Both the position numbers and the translations under genes were made by a program. Under the pieces are notes generated by a model. It was not told where the DNA came from, searched no databases, and worked only from the letters and a program-made list of their open reading frames with translations. A stretch of 28,025 nt of DNA from an uncultured bacterium. Lineage in GTDB: Bacteria > Bacillota > Clostridia > Lachnospirales > Lachnospiraceae. The stretch lies in the NCBI GenBank assembly GCA_905214675.1, contig CAJMMS010000024.1:1-28025 (forward strand). The letters run 5' to 3'. Every line of letters starts with the position of its first letter. Positions within the stretch are counted from its first letter, which is position 1. Of this stretch, positions 1 to 7,089 are shown piece after piece.

Positions 1-135
1 GATAGCCGGAACACCGAATACTACGTCAACTTCATCATTCTGTACGAGTGGTTTCAGAGTTTCAACTAATTTAACTGCTTCGCTTGGAGTCATGTTCATT
101 TTCCAGTTACCAGCAATAATTTTCTTTCTTGCCAT
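1..135 (-). CDS. tpiA: Triosephosphate isomerase, N-terminal part (runs off left edge)
   Basis: Only the first 45 codons are inside the window. The translation begins MARKKIIAGNWKMNMTPSEA, which carries the AGNWKMN signature of triosephosphate isomerase (substrate-binding Asn and Lys), and continues into the expected FGVPA strand before the edge. The enzyme interconverts dihydroxyacetone phosphate and glyceraldehyde 3-phosphate in cytosolic glycolysis. The ATG at 133-135 is preceded on the minus strand by an AAAGAGGAT ribosome binding site. It lies 96 bases downstream of pgk on the same strand with no terminator seen between them, so it is probably the third gene of a gap-pgk-tpiA unit. The C-terminal catalytic Glu is outside the window. 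Confidence 0.95.
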   Translation of the reverse strand, partial: MARKKIIAGNWKMNMTPSEAVKLVETLKPLVQNDEVDVVFGVPAI

Positions 136-154
136 GATCTTATCCTCTTTTCAC

Positions 155-168
155 ATGTTATATAACAT
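155..168. repeat. Perfect 14-bp palindrome upstream of tpiA
   Basis: ATGTTATATAACAT reads the same on both strands. It sits about 20 bases upstream of the tpiA start, just ahead of its ribosome binding site, in the pgk-tpiA gap. It could be an operator or a small mRNA hairpin; no known regulator site is recognised. Confidence 0.6.
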
Positions 169-191
169 TATTCGAAATCTTGTTTTTGGCT

Positions 192-230
192 TGTTTTCGT
201 TAAGTGCAGACGGGATGTTTTCGTTAAGTG
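192..230. repeat. Two direct copies of a 15-bp repeat after pgk
   Basis: TGTTTTCGTTAAGTG occurs at 192-206 and again at 216-230, an exact repeat with a 24-base period. The second copy ends one base from the pgk stop codon. Function unknown: a tandem protein-binding site or a recent duplication in the intergenic spacer are both possible. Confidence 0.75.
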
Positions 231-231
231 T

Positions 232-1437
232 TTACTTATCGTTTGCTGCTGCAACGCCCGGCAGTTCTTTTCCTTCCAGGAATTCCAGAGATGCGCCGCC
301 GCCTGTGGAGATGTGGCTCATCTTGTCACCAAATCCAAGCTGGTTTACTGCTGCTGCGGAATCGCCACCACCGATGATGGTTGTTGCATCGGTATCTGCC
401 AGAGCTTTTGCTACTGCCATTGTACCTGCTGCCAGTGTCGGGTTCTCGAATACACCCATCGGTCCGTTCCATACAACGGTCTTTGCATTTTTTACTGCAT
501 CTGCATATTTTGCAGCAGTTGCTTTTCCGATATCCATAGCTTCTTTGTCAGCCGGGATCTCATCTGCAGATACGTTCTCTACTTCGATTGGAGCATCGAT
601 CGGGTTCGGGAAGTCAGCGGAAACAACAGCATCGATCGGCAGAAGAAGTGTTTTGCCAAGCTGCTCTGCTTTTGCCATCATCTCTTTGCAGTAGTCGATC
701 TTGCTGTCGTCTACCAGAGATTTTCCGATCTCTTTGCCCTGAGCTTTCAGGAAGGTATAAGCCATACCGCCGCCGATGATCAGAGTATCACATTTCTCCA
801 GAAGATTGGAGATAACGTTCAGTTTATCTGCTACTTTTGCACCGCCCAGGATTGCAACGAACGGACGAACCGGATTCTCTACTGCATTGCCCAGGAAGTC
901 AATTTCTTTCTGCATCAGATAACCAACAACTGCGGTATCTACATATTTGGTAACACCTACGTTAGAGCAGTGTGCTCTGTGAGCAGTACCAAATGCATCG
1001 TTTACAAATACATCACACAGAGATGCCAGATCTTTGCTGAATGCTTCACCGTTCTTGGTTTCTTCTGCACGGTAACGTGTATTCTCAAGCAGAACAACTT
1101 CGCCATCTTTCATAGCTTCTACTGCTGCTTTTGCGTTCGGTCCTACAACTTCCGGATCAGCAGCAAATTTTACTTCCTGACCAAGCAGTTCAGACAGACG
1201 TACTGCTACTGGTGCCAGAGACAGTTCTGGTTTCGGCTCTCCCTTTGGTTTGCCCAGGTGAGAGCACAGGATTACTTTTCCACCGTCAGCGATCAGCTTT
1301 TTGATGGTTGGCAGAGCTGCTACCAGACGGTTTTCGTCTGTGATCTTGCCATCTTTCAGAGGTACGTTAAAGTCGCAGCGAACCAGGACTCTTTTGCCTT
1401 TTACGTTGATATCGTCAACTGACTTTTTATTAAGCAT
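232..1437 (-). CDS. pgk: Phosphoglycerate kinase
   Basis: This 401-residue protein has the usual length for bacterial phosphoglycerate kinase, which moves a phosphate between 1,3-bisphosphoglycerate and ADP in glycolysis. Recognisable pieces are the N-terminal RVLVRCDFNVPLKDG signature (substrate-binding Arg and Asp-Phe-Asn-Val-Pro), the ILCSHLGKPKG loop, VFENP in the C-terminal nucleotide-binding domain, and the GGGDSAAAV phosphate-binding loop near residue 357. The start ATG follows a strong AAGGAGGAAAT site. It lies about 150 bases downstream of gap, separated by a terminator and a second hairpin, so its expression relative to gap may be tuned by read-through. Confidence 0.98.
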   Translation of the reverse strand: MLNKKSVDDINVKGKRVLVRCDFNVPLKDGKITDENRLVAALPTIKKLIADGGKVILCSHLGKPKGEPKPELSLAPVAVRLSELLGQEVKFAADPEVVGPNAKAAVEAMKDGEVVLLENTRYRAEETKNGEAFSKDLASLCDVFVNDAFGTAHRAHCSNVGVTKYVDTAVVGYLMQKEIDFLGNAVENPVRPFVAILGGAKVADKLNVISNLLEKCDTLIIGGGMAYTFLKAQGKEIGKSLVDDSKIDYCKEMMAKAEQLGKTLLLPIDAVVSADFPNPIDAPIEVENVSADEIPADKEAMDIGKATAAKYADAVKNAKTVVWNGPMGVFENPTLAAGTMAVAKALADTDATTIIGGGDSAAAVNQLGFGDKMSHISTGGGASLEFLEGKELPGVAAANDK

Positions 1438-1497
1438 TCTTATTTCCTCCTTGTATCATACATACGGATTTTCTAATGTGCATCCTTGCGGAGCGTT

Positions 1498-1532
1498 TAT
1501 CTTAGGCGAAAAGCAGTCTCCGGCTAAGATAA
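1498..1532 (-). other. Second hairpin in the gap-pgk leader
   Basis: On the minus strand TTATCTTAG pairs with CTAAGATAA (plus-strand arms 1524-1532 and 1498-1506). Its 5' arm begins inside the U-tract of the preceding gap terminator, so it could form fully only in transcripts that read through. It would lie in the pgk 5' leader and could be a stabilising or processing stem. Confidence 0.5.
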
Positions 1533-1560
1533 AAAGGGCCCGGTCCAAAAGACCGGACCC
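1531..1560 (-). terminator. Rho-independent terminator after gap
   Basis: On the minus strand the stem GGGTCCGGTC / GACCGGGCCC (10 pairs, one G-U) with a 5-base loop is followed by TTTTT. It stands about 28 bases after the gap stop codon, in front of pgk, so it would end or attenuate transcription entering pgk-tpiA. Confidence 0.9.
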
Positions 1561-1587
1561 TCATAGGTCTTCTTTTTCTGTTTTAAC

Positions 1588-2601
1588 TTATGCTAATTCA
1601 GAGAAGTATTTGATTGTTCTTACCATCTGAGATGTGTAAGAGTTTTCGTTGTCATACCATGAAACAACCTGTACTTCTGTTGTACCGTTGTCCAGAGGCA
1701 GAACCATTGTCTGAGTAGCATCGAACAGAGAACCATATCTCATACCAACGATATCGCTGGATACGATTTCGTCTTCGTTGTATCCGTAAGATTCTGTAGC
1801 AGATGCTTTCATCTTAGCGTTGATCTCGTCTACTGTTACTGTTCCTTCAACAACTGCTGTCAGGATTGTAGTAGAACCTGTAGGAGTCGGTACACGCTGT
1901 GCAGAACCGATCAGTTTGCCGTTCAGTTCCGGAATAACCAGACCGATAGCTTTTGCAGCACCTGTGCTGTTTGGAACGATGTTTACTGCTGCTGCACGGG
2001 ATCTTCTCAGATCGCCTTTTCTCTGAGGTCCGTCCAGAGTCATCTGATCACCTGTATAAGCATGGATTGTTACCATGATACCGGATTTGATCGGAGCCAG
2101 TTCGTTCAGAGCTTTAGCCATTGGTGCCAGACAGTTTGTTGTACAGGAAGCTGCAGAAATGATCTGATCATCAGCTTTCAGTGTCTCATGGTTTACATTG
2201 TAAACGATAGTCGGAAGGTCATTGCCTGCCGGTGCAGAGATAACAACTTTACGAGCACCTGCATTGATATGAGCCTGAGCTTTTTCTTTGGATGTGTAGA
2301 ATCCGGAGCACTCCAGAACTACGTCAACACCCAGCTCACCCCATGGGCAGTTGTTTGCATCCGGGAAAGCGTAGATCTTGATTTCTTTTCCGTCAACTGT
2401 GATGGAATCTTCTCCTGCTGATACTGTGTCTGCCAGTGCATATTTACCCTGTGATGAATCATATTTTAACAGGTGTGCCAGCATTTTCGGGGAAGTCAGA
2501 TCGTTGATAGCTACTACTTCATATCCTTCTGCGCCAAACATCTGTCTGAATGCAAGACGTCCGATACGTCCAAAACCATTAATTGCTACTTTTACTGCCA
2601 T
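1588..2601 (-). CDS. gap: Glyceraldehyde-3-phosphate dehydrogenase, NAD-type
   Basis: The 337-residue protein matches type I GAPDH, which oxidatively phosphorylates glyceraldehyde 3-phosphate in glycolysis. Visible features are the N-terminal Rossmann fold INGFGRIGR, the adenosine-binding Asn33-Asp34 (Asp fits NAD rather than NADP), the catalytic cysteine Cys153 in SAASCTTNCLAP, the following IMVTIHAYTGDQ strand, and the QRVPTPTGS region. It starts at an ATG preceded by an AGGAGG-like site. It is the first gene of the leftward glycolytic cluster with its own promoter about 75-100 bases upstream and a terminator directly after it. A single gap with pgk and tpi downstream is the common glycolytic arrangement in Firmicutes. 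Confidence 0.98.
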   Translation of the reverse strand: MAVKVAINGFGRIGRLAFRQMFGAEGYEVVAINDLTSPKMLAHLLKYDSSQGKYALADTVSAGEDSITVDGKEIKIYAFPDANNCPWGELGVDVVLECSGFYTSKEKAQAHINAGARKVVISAPAGNDLPTIVYNVNHETLKADDQIISAASCTTNCLAPMAKALNELAPIKSGIMVTIHAYTGDQMTLDGPQRKGDLRRSRAAAVNIVPNSTGAAKAIGLVIPELNGKLIGSAQRVPTPTGSTTILTAVVEGTVTVDEINAKMKASATESYGYNEDEIVSSDIVGMRYGSLFDATQTMVLPLDNGTTEVQVVSWYDNENSYTSQMVRTIKYFSELA

Positions 2602-2675
2602 GATTAATTTCCTCCTATTATGTTAAATAGTATGATTGTGTTCTTTAATTGTTAAAGAATCCACAACTTTCTTCT

Positions 2676-2704
2676 ATTCTACCTAATTTCCGCTAAAAGT
2701 TCAA
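2676..2704 (-). promoter_or_regulatory. Probable sigma-A promoter of gap
   Basis: On the minus strand TTGAAC (plus 2699-2704), a 17-base spacer and TAGAAT (plus 2676-2681) form a good vegetative promoter. It gives gap a leader of roughly 70 bases. Its -35 box is one arm of the dyad at 2699-2717. Confidence 0.7.
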
Positions 2705-2717
2705 GTATAATTTGAAC
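2699..2717. promoter_or_regulatory. Dyad overlapping the gap -35 box, possible operator
   Basis: GTTCAA-N7-TTGAAC is a perfect 6+6 dyad. Its left arm is exactly the -35 box of the gap promoter, the position expected for a repressor operator. The regulator is not known. Confidence 0.45.
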
Positions 2718-2726
2718 GAATTTCGC

Positions 2727-2755
2727 TGGACAATTGCGTTTTCTTCTCATAAACT
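2727..2755 (+). promoter_or_regulatory. Possible promoter of the histidinol-phosphatase gene
   Basis: TGGACA at 2727-2732, a 17-base spacer and TAAACT at 2750-2755 precede the rightward gene. The match is moderate. A small hairpin (TCCAT-CTTT-ATGGA at 2772-2785) lies in the leader between it and the start codon. Confidence 0.4.
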
Positions 2756-2825
2756 GTAATCAGAGCGCGAATCCATCTTTATGGAGTCCCTCTTCGCCTT
2801 AATTTTTGAAAGGAGACTACAAAAT

Positions 2826-3626
2826 ATGAAATCTGATTTTCATCTTCATTCCTCTTTTTCTGCTGATTCGGATGCCCCGATGCGTGATATGGTCGAAAAA
2901 GGAATCGCACTTGGTCTTTCCGCTATGTGCTTCACCGAACACATGGACTATGATTACGTTGACGAAGGAATGGTTTTTGAAGCTGATATACCTTCTTATT
3001 ACCAGGCTCTTATGTCCCTCAAAGAAGAATATGCCCACAAAATTGAATTATTATTCGGTCTGGAACTTGGACTTCAGCCTTATCTGAAAGAGCGCTGTGA
3101 AAAACTTGTGAAAGACTGGGATTTTGATTTTGTGATCGGTTCGTCCCATGTGGTAAACGGCCAGGATCCGTATTACCCGGCCTTTTTTGAAGGACGTACC
3201 GAAAGAGAGGCTTATATTTCTTATTTTGAATCGATCATCGAGAATTTACATACGATGTCCTGTTTTGATGTCTATGGACATATTGATTATGTGGTGCGCT
3301 ATGGTCCGAATAAAAATCAGTTTTATTCTTATAAAGAATATGCTGACTGGCTCGATGAAATCATCCGCCTGCTGATCGACAAGGGACTTGGCATGGAGAT
3401 CAATACCGGCGGATATGCGGCAGGACTTGGTCACCCGAACCCGCACGAAGATATCCTGAAGCGTTACCGGGAACTTGGCGGTGAGATCGTCACCATCGGT
3501 TCGGATGCACATGCCCCAAAACGTATTGCAGCGGATTTCGACCTTGCCTATTCGATACTAAAAAAATGCGGCTTCCGTTATCATGCGGTATTCCGCAAAC
3601 GAAAGCCGTGCTTCGAACTCTTATAA
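2826..3626 (+). CDS. hisJ: PHP-family histidinol-phosphatase
   Basis: The 266-residue protein is a PHP-domain metal-dependent phosphoesterase of the histidinol-phosphatase type, which makes histidinol in the penultimate stage of histidine synthesis. PHP metal-binding motifs appear in order: DFHLHSSFS at the N-terminus, TEHMDY, a Glu in GLELGLQ, GSSHVVNGQDPYY, YGHIDYVVRYG and the C-terminal GSDAHAP. I start it at ATG 2826 rather than an upstream ATG at 2781 because GAAAGGAGAC lies at the right distance and the HxH motif then begins near residue 5, as in the family. No other histidine genes are nearby, so a different phosphate ester substrate is possible. It converges on mnmA with only four bases between the stop codons. 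Confidence 0.88.
   Translation: MKSDFHLHSSFSADSDAPMRDMVEKGIALGLSAMCFTEHMDYDYVDEGMVFEADIPSYYQALMSLKEEYAHKIELLFGLELGLQPYLKERCEKLVKDWDFDFVIGSSHVVNGQDPYYPAFFEGRTEREAYISYFESIIENLHTMSCFDVYGHIDYVVRYGPNKNQFYSYKEYADWLDEIIRLLIDKGLGMEINTGGYAAGLGHPNPHEDILKRYRELGGEIVTIGSDAHAPKRIAADFDLAYSILKKCGFRYHAVFRKRKPCFELL
3560..3608 (-). terminator. mnmA terminator lying inside the opposing gene
   Basis: On the minus strand an 11-pair stem CGGCTTTCGTT / AACGGAAGCCG (one G-U) encloses a second stem TGCGG-AATA-CCGCA, then CA and seven T residues. It begins about 23 bases after the mnmA stop codon and is wholly inside the last 70 bases of the convergent histidinol-phosphatase coding region. Confidence 0.85.
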
Positions 3627-3630
3627 CTTT

Positions 3631-4704
3631 TTATATGATCGTACCGCCGCCCAGCACGTATCCGTCTTCATAGAGCACCACTGCCTGTCCAGGCGTGATC
3701 GCGTGCTGTGGCTCTTCAAAGGTACAGGTGATCTCATCTTCTCCTGTCCGCTTCACATGGCAGTATGCACCTTTGTGATTGTAGCGGATCTTCGCGAACA
3801 CATGATCTTCTTCCTGAATATCTTCCCTTGCCATAAAATTCAGATGATTGGCACGAAGCACTGTCTGACAGGCCTGGGCACGGTTTCCGATCACCACTTC
3901 GTTTGTCTGCGGCCGGATCTCTGTGACAAAAGCCCGTTCACCAAGCGAGATTCCCAGACCTTTTCGCTGTCCAACCGTATAGTGGATGATTCCTTTGTGT
4001 CTGCCGAGGATTTTCCCATCCGGTGTCACAAAATTGCCCTCCGGAACGGTTTTTCCGGTATATTCTTCGATAAAAGAAGCGTAATCGCCATTTGGTACAA
4101 AACAGATATCCTGGCTGTCCGCCTTGTGTGCTACCGGCAGATAAGCTTCCTCTGCCAGTCTGCGGATCTGCGGTTTCTCGTAATCTCCGACCGGCATGAG
4201 TGTATGGGCAAGCTGTCTCTGTGTCAGATTGTAAAGGGCATAAGTCTGATCTTTTGCCGCTGTCACAGAATTGCGGATCGCATAGCGTCCATTTGGCAGT
4301 TTTTCAATCCTTGCATAATGGCCGGTTGCAATATAATCCGCTCCGATCTGGAGACTCCGCTCCAGAAGCGCCTCCCATTTGACATAGCGGTTGCAGGCGA
4401 TACATGGATTTGGTGTCTGTCCTTTCAGATAAGAATCCGCAAAATAGTCCATGACATTCTTCCGGAAATCATCTTTGAAATTCATCACATAATATGGTAT
4501 ACCGATTGTCTCTGCCACTCTTCTTGCATCATCCACCGCACTCAATCCGCAGCATCCACCGTTTTCCTGCTGGACTTCTTCAGCTTCATCCTGCCAGATC
4601 TGCATCGTCACACCGACCACATCATAGCCCTGCTGTTTCAGCAGCATCGCTGCAACGGATGAATCGACTCCGCCCGACATTCCAACCACTACTTTTTTAC
4701 TCAT
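3631..4704 (-). CDS. mnmA: tRNA-specific 2-thiouridylase MnmA
   Basis: The 357-residue protein puts sulfur on U34 of the tRNAs for Lys, Glu and Gln in the cytosol, using ATP and sulfur relayed from a cysteine desulfurase. It shows the PP-loop SGGVDSS at residues 10-16, the nucleophile Cys101 in NPCIACNRY, the second catalytic Cys201 in DSQDICFVPNGDY, the TGHYARI motif, and a C-terminal beta-barrel region. It is last in iscR-iscS-iscU-mnmA, so the desulfurase that supplies its sulfur is encoded beside it. Its terminator is inside the converging gene. Confidence 0.97.
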   Translation of the reverse strand: MSKKVVVGMSGGVDSSVAAMLLKQQGYDVVGVTMQIWQDEAEEVQQENGGCCGLSAVDDARRVAETIGIPYYVMNFKDDFRKNVMDYFADSYLKGQTPNPCIACNRYVKWEALLERSLQIGADYIATGHYARIEKLPNGRYAIRNSVTAAKDQTYALYNLTQRQLAHTLMPVGDYEKPQIRRLAEEAYLPVAHKADSQDICFVPNGDYASFIEEYTGKTVPEGNFVTPDGKILGRHKGIIHYTVGQRKGLGISLGERAFVTEIRPQTNEVVIGNRAQACQTVLRANHLNFMAREDIQEEDHVFAKIRYNHKGAYCHVKRTGEDEITCTFEEPQHAITPGQAVVLYEDGYVLGGGTII

Positions 4705-4758
4705 AATCTTTTCCGCCTTACTCCTTTGATCATAAAATCTGCACGTTGTATGCTGATC

Positions 4759-5202
4759 TTAGTACTCTTCTTCCTCTTCTTCTTCGCCTTCATGGATATC
4801 AGACTTCGGTTTCTTCAGTCCTTCGATCTTGATGTGATGTTTCTCTGCATAGTCCCACAGTGCTGCATGGATTGCTTCTTCTGCAAGCAGGGAACAGTGT
4901 ACTTTTACTGGTGGCAGTCCGTCCAGAGCTTCCATAACGGCTTTGTTGGTAACCTGCATAGCTTCCTGGATATTTTTGCCTTTTACCAGTTCCGTTGCCA
5001 TACTGCTGGTCGCAACGGCTGCTCCGCATCCAAAGGTTTTGAATTTGACATCCCGGATGATCCCGTCATCATCAATATCCAGATAAATACGCATGATATC
5101 GCCACATTTTGCATTACCAACGGTTCCTACACCACTTGCATTTTCGATTTCACCTACGTTACGTGGATGATTAAAATGATCCATAACTTTTTCGCTGTAC
5201 AT
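4759..5202 (-). CDS. iscU: Fe-S cluster assembly scaffold IscU/NifU-like
   Basis: The 147-residue protein is the IscU/NifU N-terminal-type scaffold on which Fe-S clusters are built. The three ligand cysteines are Cys33 (NAKCGD, with the nearby Asp35), Cys59 (FGCGAAVATSS) and Cys103 (VHCSLLAEEAI). The LPPVK sequence at 96-100 is the conserved site that HscA-type chaperones recognise in IscU proteins. An unusual tail ends in seven consecutive Glu and a Tyr, beyond the usual end of the fold. It lies between iscS and mnmA, all on the minus strand, with an AGGAGGAAAT-like site before the ATG. Confidence 0.95.
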   Translation of the reverse strand: MYSEKVMDHFNHPRNVGEIENASGVGTVGNAKCGDIMRIYLDIDDDGIIRDVKFKTFGCGAAVATSSMATELVKGKNIQEAMQVTNKAVMEALDGLPPVKVHCSLLAEEAIHAALWDYAEKHHIKIEGLKKPKSDIHEGEEEEEEEY

Positions 5203-5234
5203 AAATATTTCCTCCGATTTTTCTGATGCTTATT

Positions 5235-5266
5235 TTCTGTTTTTATTCTGTTTTTATTCTGATTTA
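5235..5266. repeat. Three 11-bp tandem units between iscS and iscU
   Basis: TTCTGTTTTTA occurs twice exactly (5235-5245, 5246-5256) and a third time imperfectly (5257-5266). It is in the iscS-iscU spacer and is read as A-rich leader sequence in front of the iscU ribosome binding site. Confidence 0.7.
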
Positions 5267-5287
5267 TTTTCTGTAGCTGTTCTGTAA

Positions 5288-5322
5288 AATCCGCTCTTAT
5301 ACCCTTTCTGGGACACCGGATT
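5288..5322 (-). other. Hairpin over the iscS stop codon
   Basis: AATCCG (5288-5293) pairs with CGGATT (5317-5322), with an inner CCC/GGG stem. On the minus strand it begins at the iscS stop codon and is followed by TTTT, so it may weakly attenuate or process the transcript between iscS and iscU. The long internal loop makes a strong terminator unlikely. Confidence 0.4.
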
Positions 5323-6505
5323 ATTTCTGATTTTTCTTAATAAAATCTTCATACAGTGGAGACATGCTGCGAAGTCTCTCAATGATCTGTTTGATGCAGT
5401 CTACGACAAAATCAATATCTTCCATGGTAGTCTCTGCGGACAATGTCAGACGCAGGGAACCGTGTGCGATCTCGTGTGGCAGACCGATTGCCAGCAGTAC
5501 ATGGGACGGATCCAGAGAACCGGATGTACATGCGGATCCGCTGGAACCGCAGATGCCGTTGTTGTCCAGCAGGATCAGAAGGGATTCACCTTCCACAAAC
5601 TGGAAACTGAAGTTTGCATTGTTCGGCAGACGGTTGGTTCTGTGTCCATTCAGTCTGGTATATGGAACTTCCGCCAGAACACGGTCGATCAGATGATCTC
5701 TCAGTTCGATCTCTTTTGCGGTACGTTCTTTCATGGTCTTTGCTGCGATCTCTGCTGCTTTTCCGTATCCTACGATACCAGGAACATTCTCGGTACCGGC
5801 ACGACGTTTGCGCTCCTGTGCTCCGCCGTGTACAAAGGAACGGATCTTAACGCCTTTGCGGATGTAAAGGAAACCGATTCCTTTCGGGCCATTCAGCTTA
5901 TGACCGCTGGAACTTAACATATCAATGTGCAGTTCATCCACATTGATCGGCAGTTGTCCGTATGCCTGAACTGCATCGGTGTGGAACAGGATTCCATGTT
6001 TCTTTGCGATCTCACCAATTTCTTTGATCGGCTGGATAGTTCCGATCTCATTGTTTGCAAACATTACAGAGATCAGGATAGTGTCCGGACGGATTGCTTT
6101 TTCCAGTTCGTCAACTTTTACGACACCATTTTCATCTACGCCGATGTAAGTGATCTCAAAGCCACGTTTTTCCAGATATTCTGCAGTATGCAGGATCGCA
6201 TGATGCTCGATCTTAGTTGTAATGATGTGTTTTCCTTTGTTCTGATAAGCTTCTGCAGTTGCTTTCAGCGCCCAGTTGTCCGCCTCGGAACCACCGGCTG
6301 TAAAATAAATCTCATTTTCCTGTGCACCCAGCGTCTCTGCGATCGTTCTTCTCGCATTGGATACGGCTTTTTTGCTTTCACTTGCAAACTCATAAACACT
6401 GGATGGGTTTCCATAATATTCTGTAAAGTATGGCAGCATAGCTGCTACTACTTCTTCGGATGTCTTTGTTGTTGCTGCATTGTCCAAATAGATCAATTTC
6501 TTCAT
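5321..6505 (-). CDS. iscS: Cysteine desulfurase IscS/NifS
   Basis: The 394-residue PLP enzyme takes sulfur from cysteine as a persulfide and passes it to IscU for Fe-S clusters and to MnmA for tRNA thiolation. It begins MKKLIYLDNAATTKTS, the aminotransferase class V signature. The PLP lysine is in SSGHKLNGPKG and the catalytic cysteine is in the loop GSACTSGSLDPSHVL. HTDAVQAYG carries the PLP-ring Asp. I chose ATG 6505, not an upstream in-frame start, because CAGGAGG sits ideally before it and the family start fits. It follows iscR by 32 bases that contain a GC-rich hairpin. Confidence 0.97.
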   Translation of the reverse strand: MKKLIYLDNAATTKTSEEVVAAMLPYFTEYYGNPSSVYEFASESKKAVSNARRTIAETLGAQENEIYFTAGGSEADNWALKATAEAYQNKGKHIITTKIEHHAILHTAEYLEKRGFEITYIGVDENGVVKVDELEKAIRPDTILISVMFANNEIGTIQPIKEIGEIAKKHGILFHTDAVQAYGQLPINVDELHIDMLSSSGHKLNGPKGIGFLYIRKGVKIRSFVHGGAQERKRRAGTENVPGIVGYGKAAEIAAKTMKERTAKEIELRDHLIDRVLAEVPYTRLNGHRTNRLPNNANFSFQFVEGESLLILLDNNGICGSSGSACTSGSLDPSHVLLAIGLPHEIAHGSLRLTLSAETTMEDIDFVVDCIKQIIERLRSMSPLYEDFIKKNQK

Positions 6506-6518
6506 ATTTACCTCCTGA

Positions 6519-6532
6519 TGCCGCCTGCGGCA
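6519..6532 (-). other. GC-rich hairpin just before the iscS ribosome binding site
   Basis: TGCCGC-CT-GCGGCA is a perfect 6+6 inverted repeat. On the minus strand it stands between the iscR stop codon and the iscS Shine-Dalgarno (AGGAGG), about four bases ahead of the latter. There is no T-run, so a terminator is unlikely; a translation or mRNA-stability element is possible. Confidence 0.6.
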
Positions 6533-6537
6533 CAATC

Positions 6538-7035
6538 TCAACACTTTCTCTTTGTGTCTGTTTTATCCTGCGAATCGATGTACTGACCGGACTGCTCCAG
6601 CTTTCGTTTCCGCTCCTGGCTTTTCTTTGCTTCTGCCATCAGCTCCTCAAGCGTAATCTCATCTACTGCGTGCGCGATACTGTCATTGATCCTCTGCCAG
6701 ACAAGTTTTGTCACGCAGAAATCAGAGCTTTCACATCCGCCTTCCGGCTTCAGTCCCTGACAGTCTACCGCACCAAGCTCCCCTTCCAGAGCCCGCAGCA
6801 CATCTCCGACCGAAATCTCTTCCGCAGGTTTTGCCAGACGATAACCGCCCTGAGCACCTCTTGTGCTTTTGATCAGCCCTGCTTTTTTCAGTTTTCCCGC
6901 AAGCTGTTCCAGATAGCTTTCCGATATGTTCTGACGCTGAGCAATGCTGCTGATGGATACGGATTCTTTCTCACTGTATACTGCCAGATCAACCATTGCA
7001 CGCAGTCCATACCTTCCTTTTGTAGATAATTTCAT
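6538..7035 (-). CDS. iscR: Rrf2-family Fe-S regulator IscR
   Basis: The 165-residue protein is an Rrf2-type winged-helix repressor that in the IscR group senses Fe-S supply. The N-terminal MKLSTKGRYGLRAMVDLA is the family start, with a helix-turn-helix around 28-50 and the wing TRGAQGGYRLAKP. Three cysteines at 92, 101 and 107 sit in the position of the IscR [2Fe-2S] ligands. A charged C-terminal tail follows. I start it at ATG 7035 because GGGAGGAC precedes it and the upstream extension is not family-like. It leads the isc operon and a dyad lies at its promoter, so autoregulation is likely. Confidence 0.93.
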   Translation of the reverse strand: MKLSTKGRYGLRAMVDLAVYSEKESVSISSIAQRQNISESYLEQLAGKLKKAGLIKSTRGAQGGYRLAKPAEEISVGDVLRALEGELGAVDCQGLKPEGGCESSDFCVTKLVWQRINDSIAHAVDEITLEELMAEAKKSQERKRKLEQSGQYIDSQDKTDTKRKC

Positions 7036-7089
7036 GCTGTCCTCCCATTTTCTTTGATGCCTTTTTTCTTGCGACATCTTTTCTGGACT

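Noticed and set aside
313..1422. Long open frame antisense to pgk
   Set aside because: Its Cys/Phe-rich translation is unlike any protein family, and the opposite strand is a clear pgk.
3583..4662. Long plus-strand open frame opposite mnmA
   Set aside because: mnmA has all family motifs on the minus strand; the plus translation is Cys/His-rich noise.
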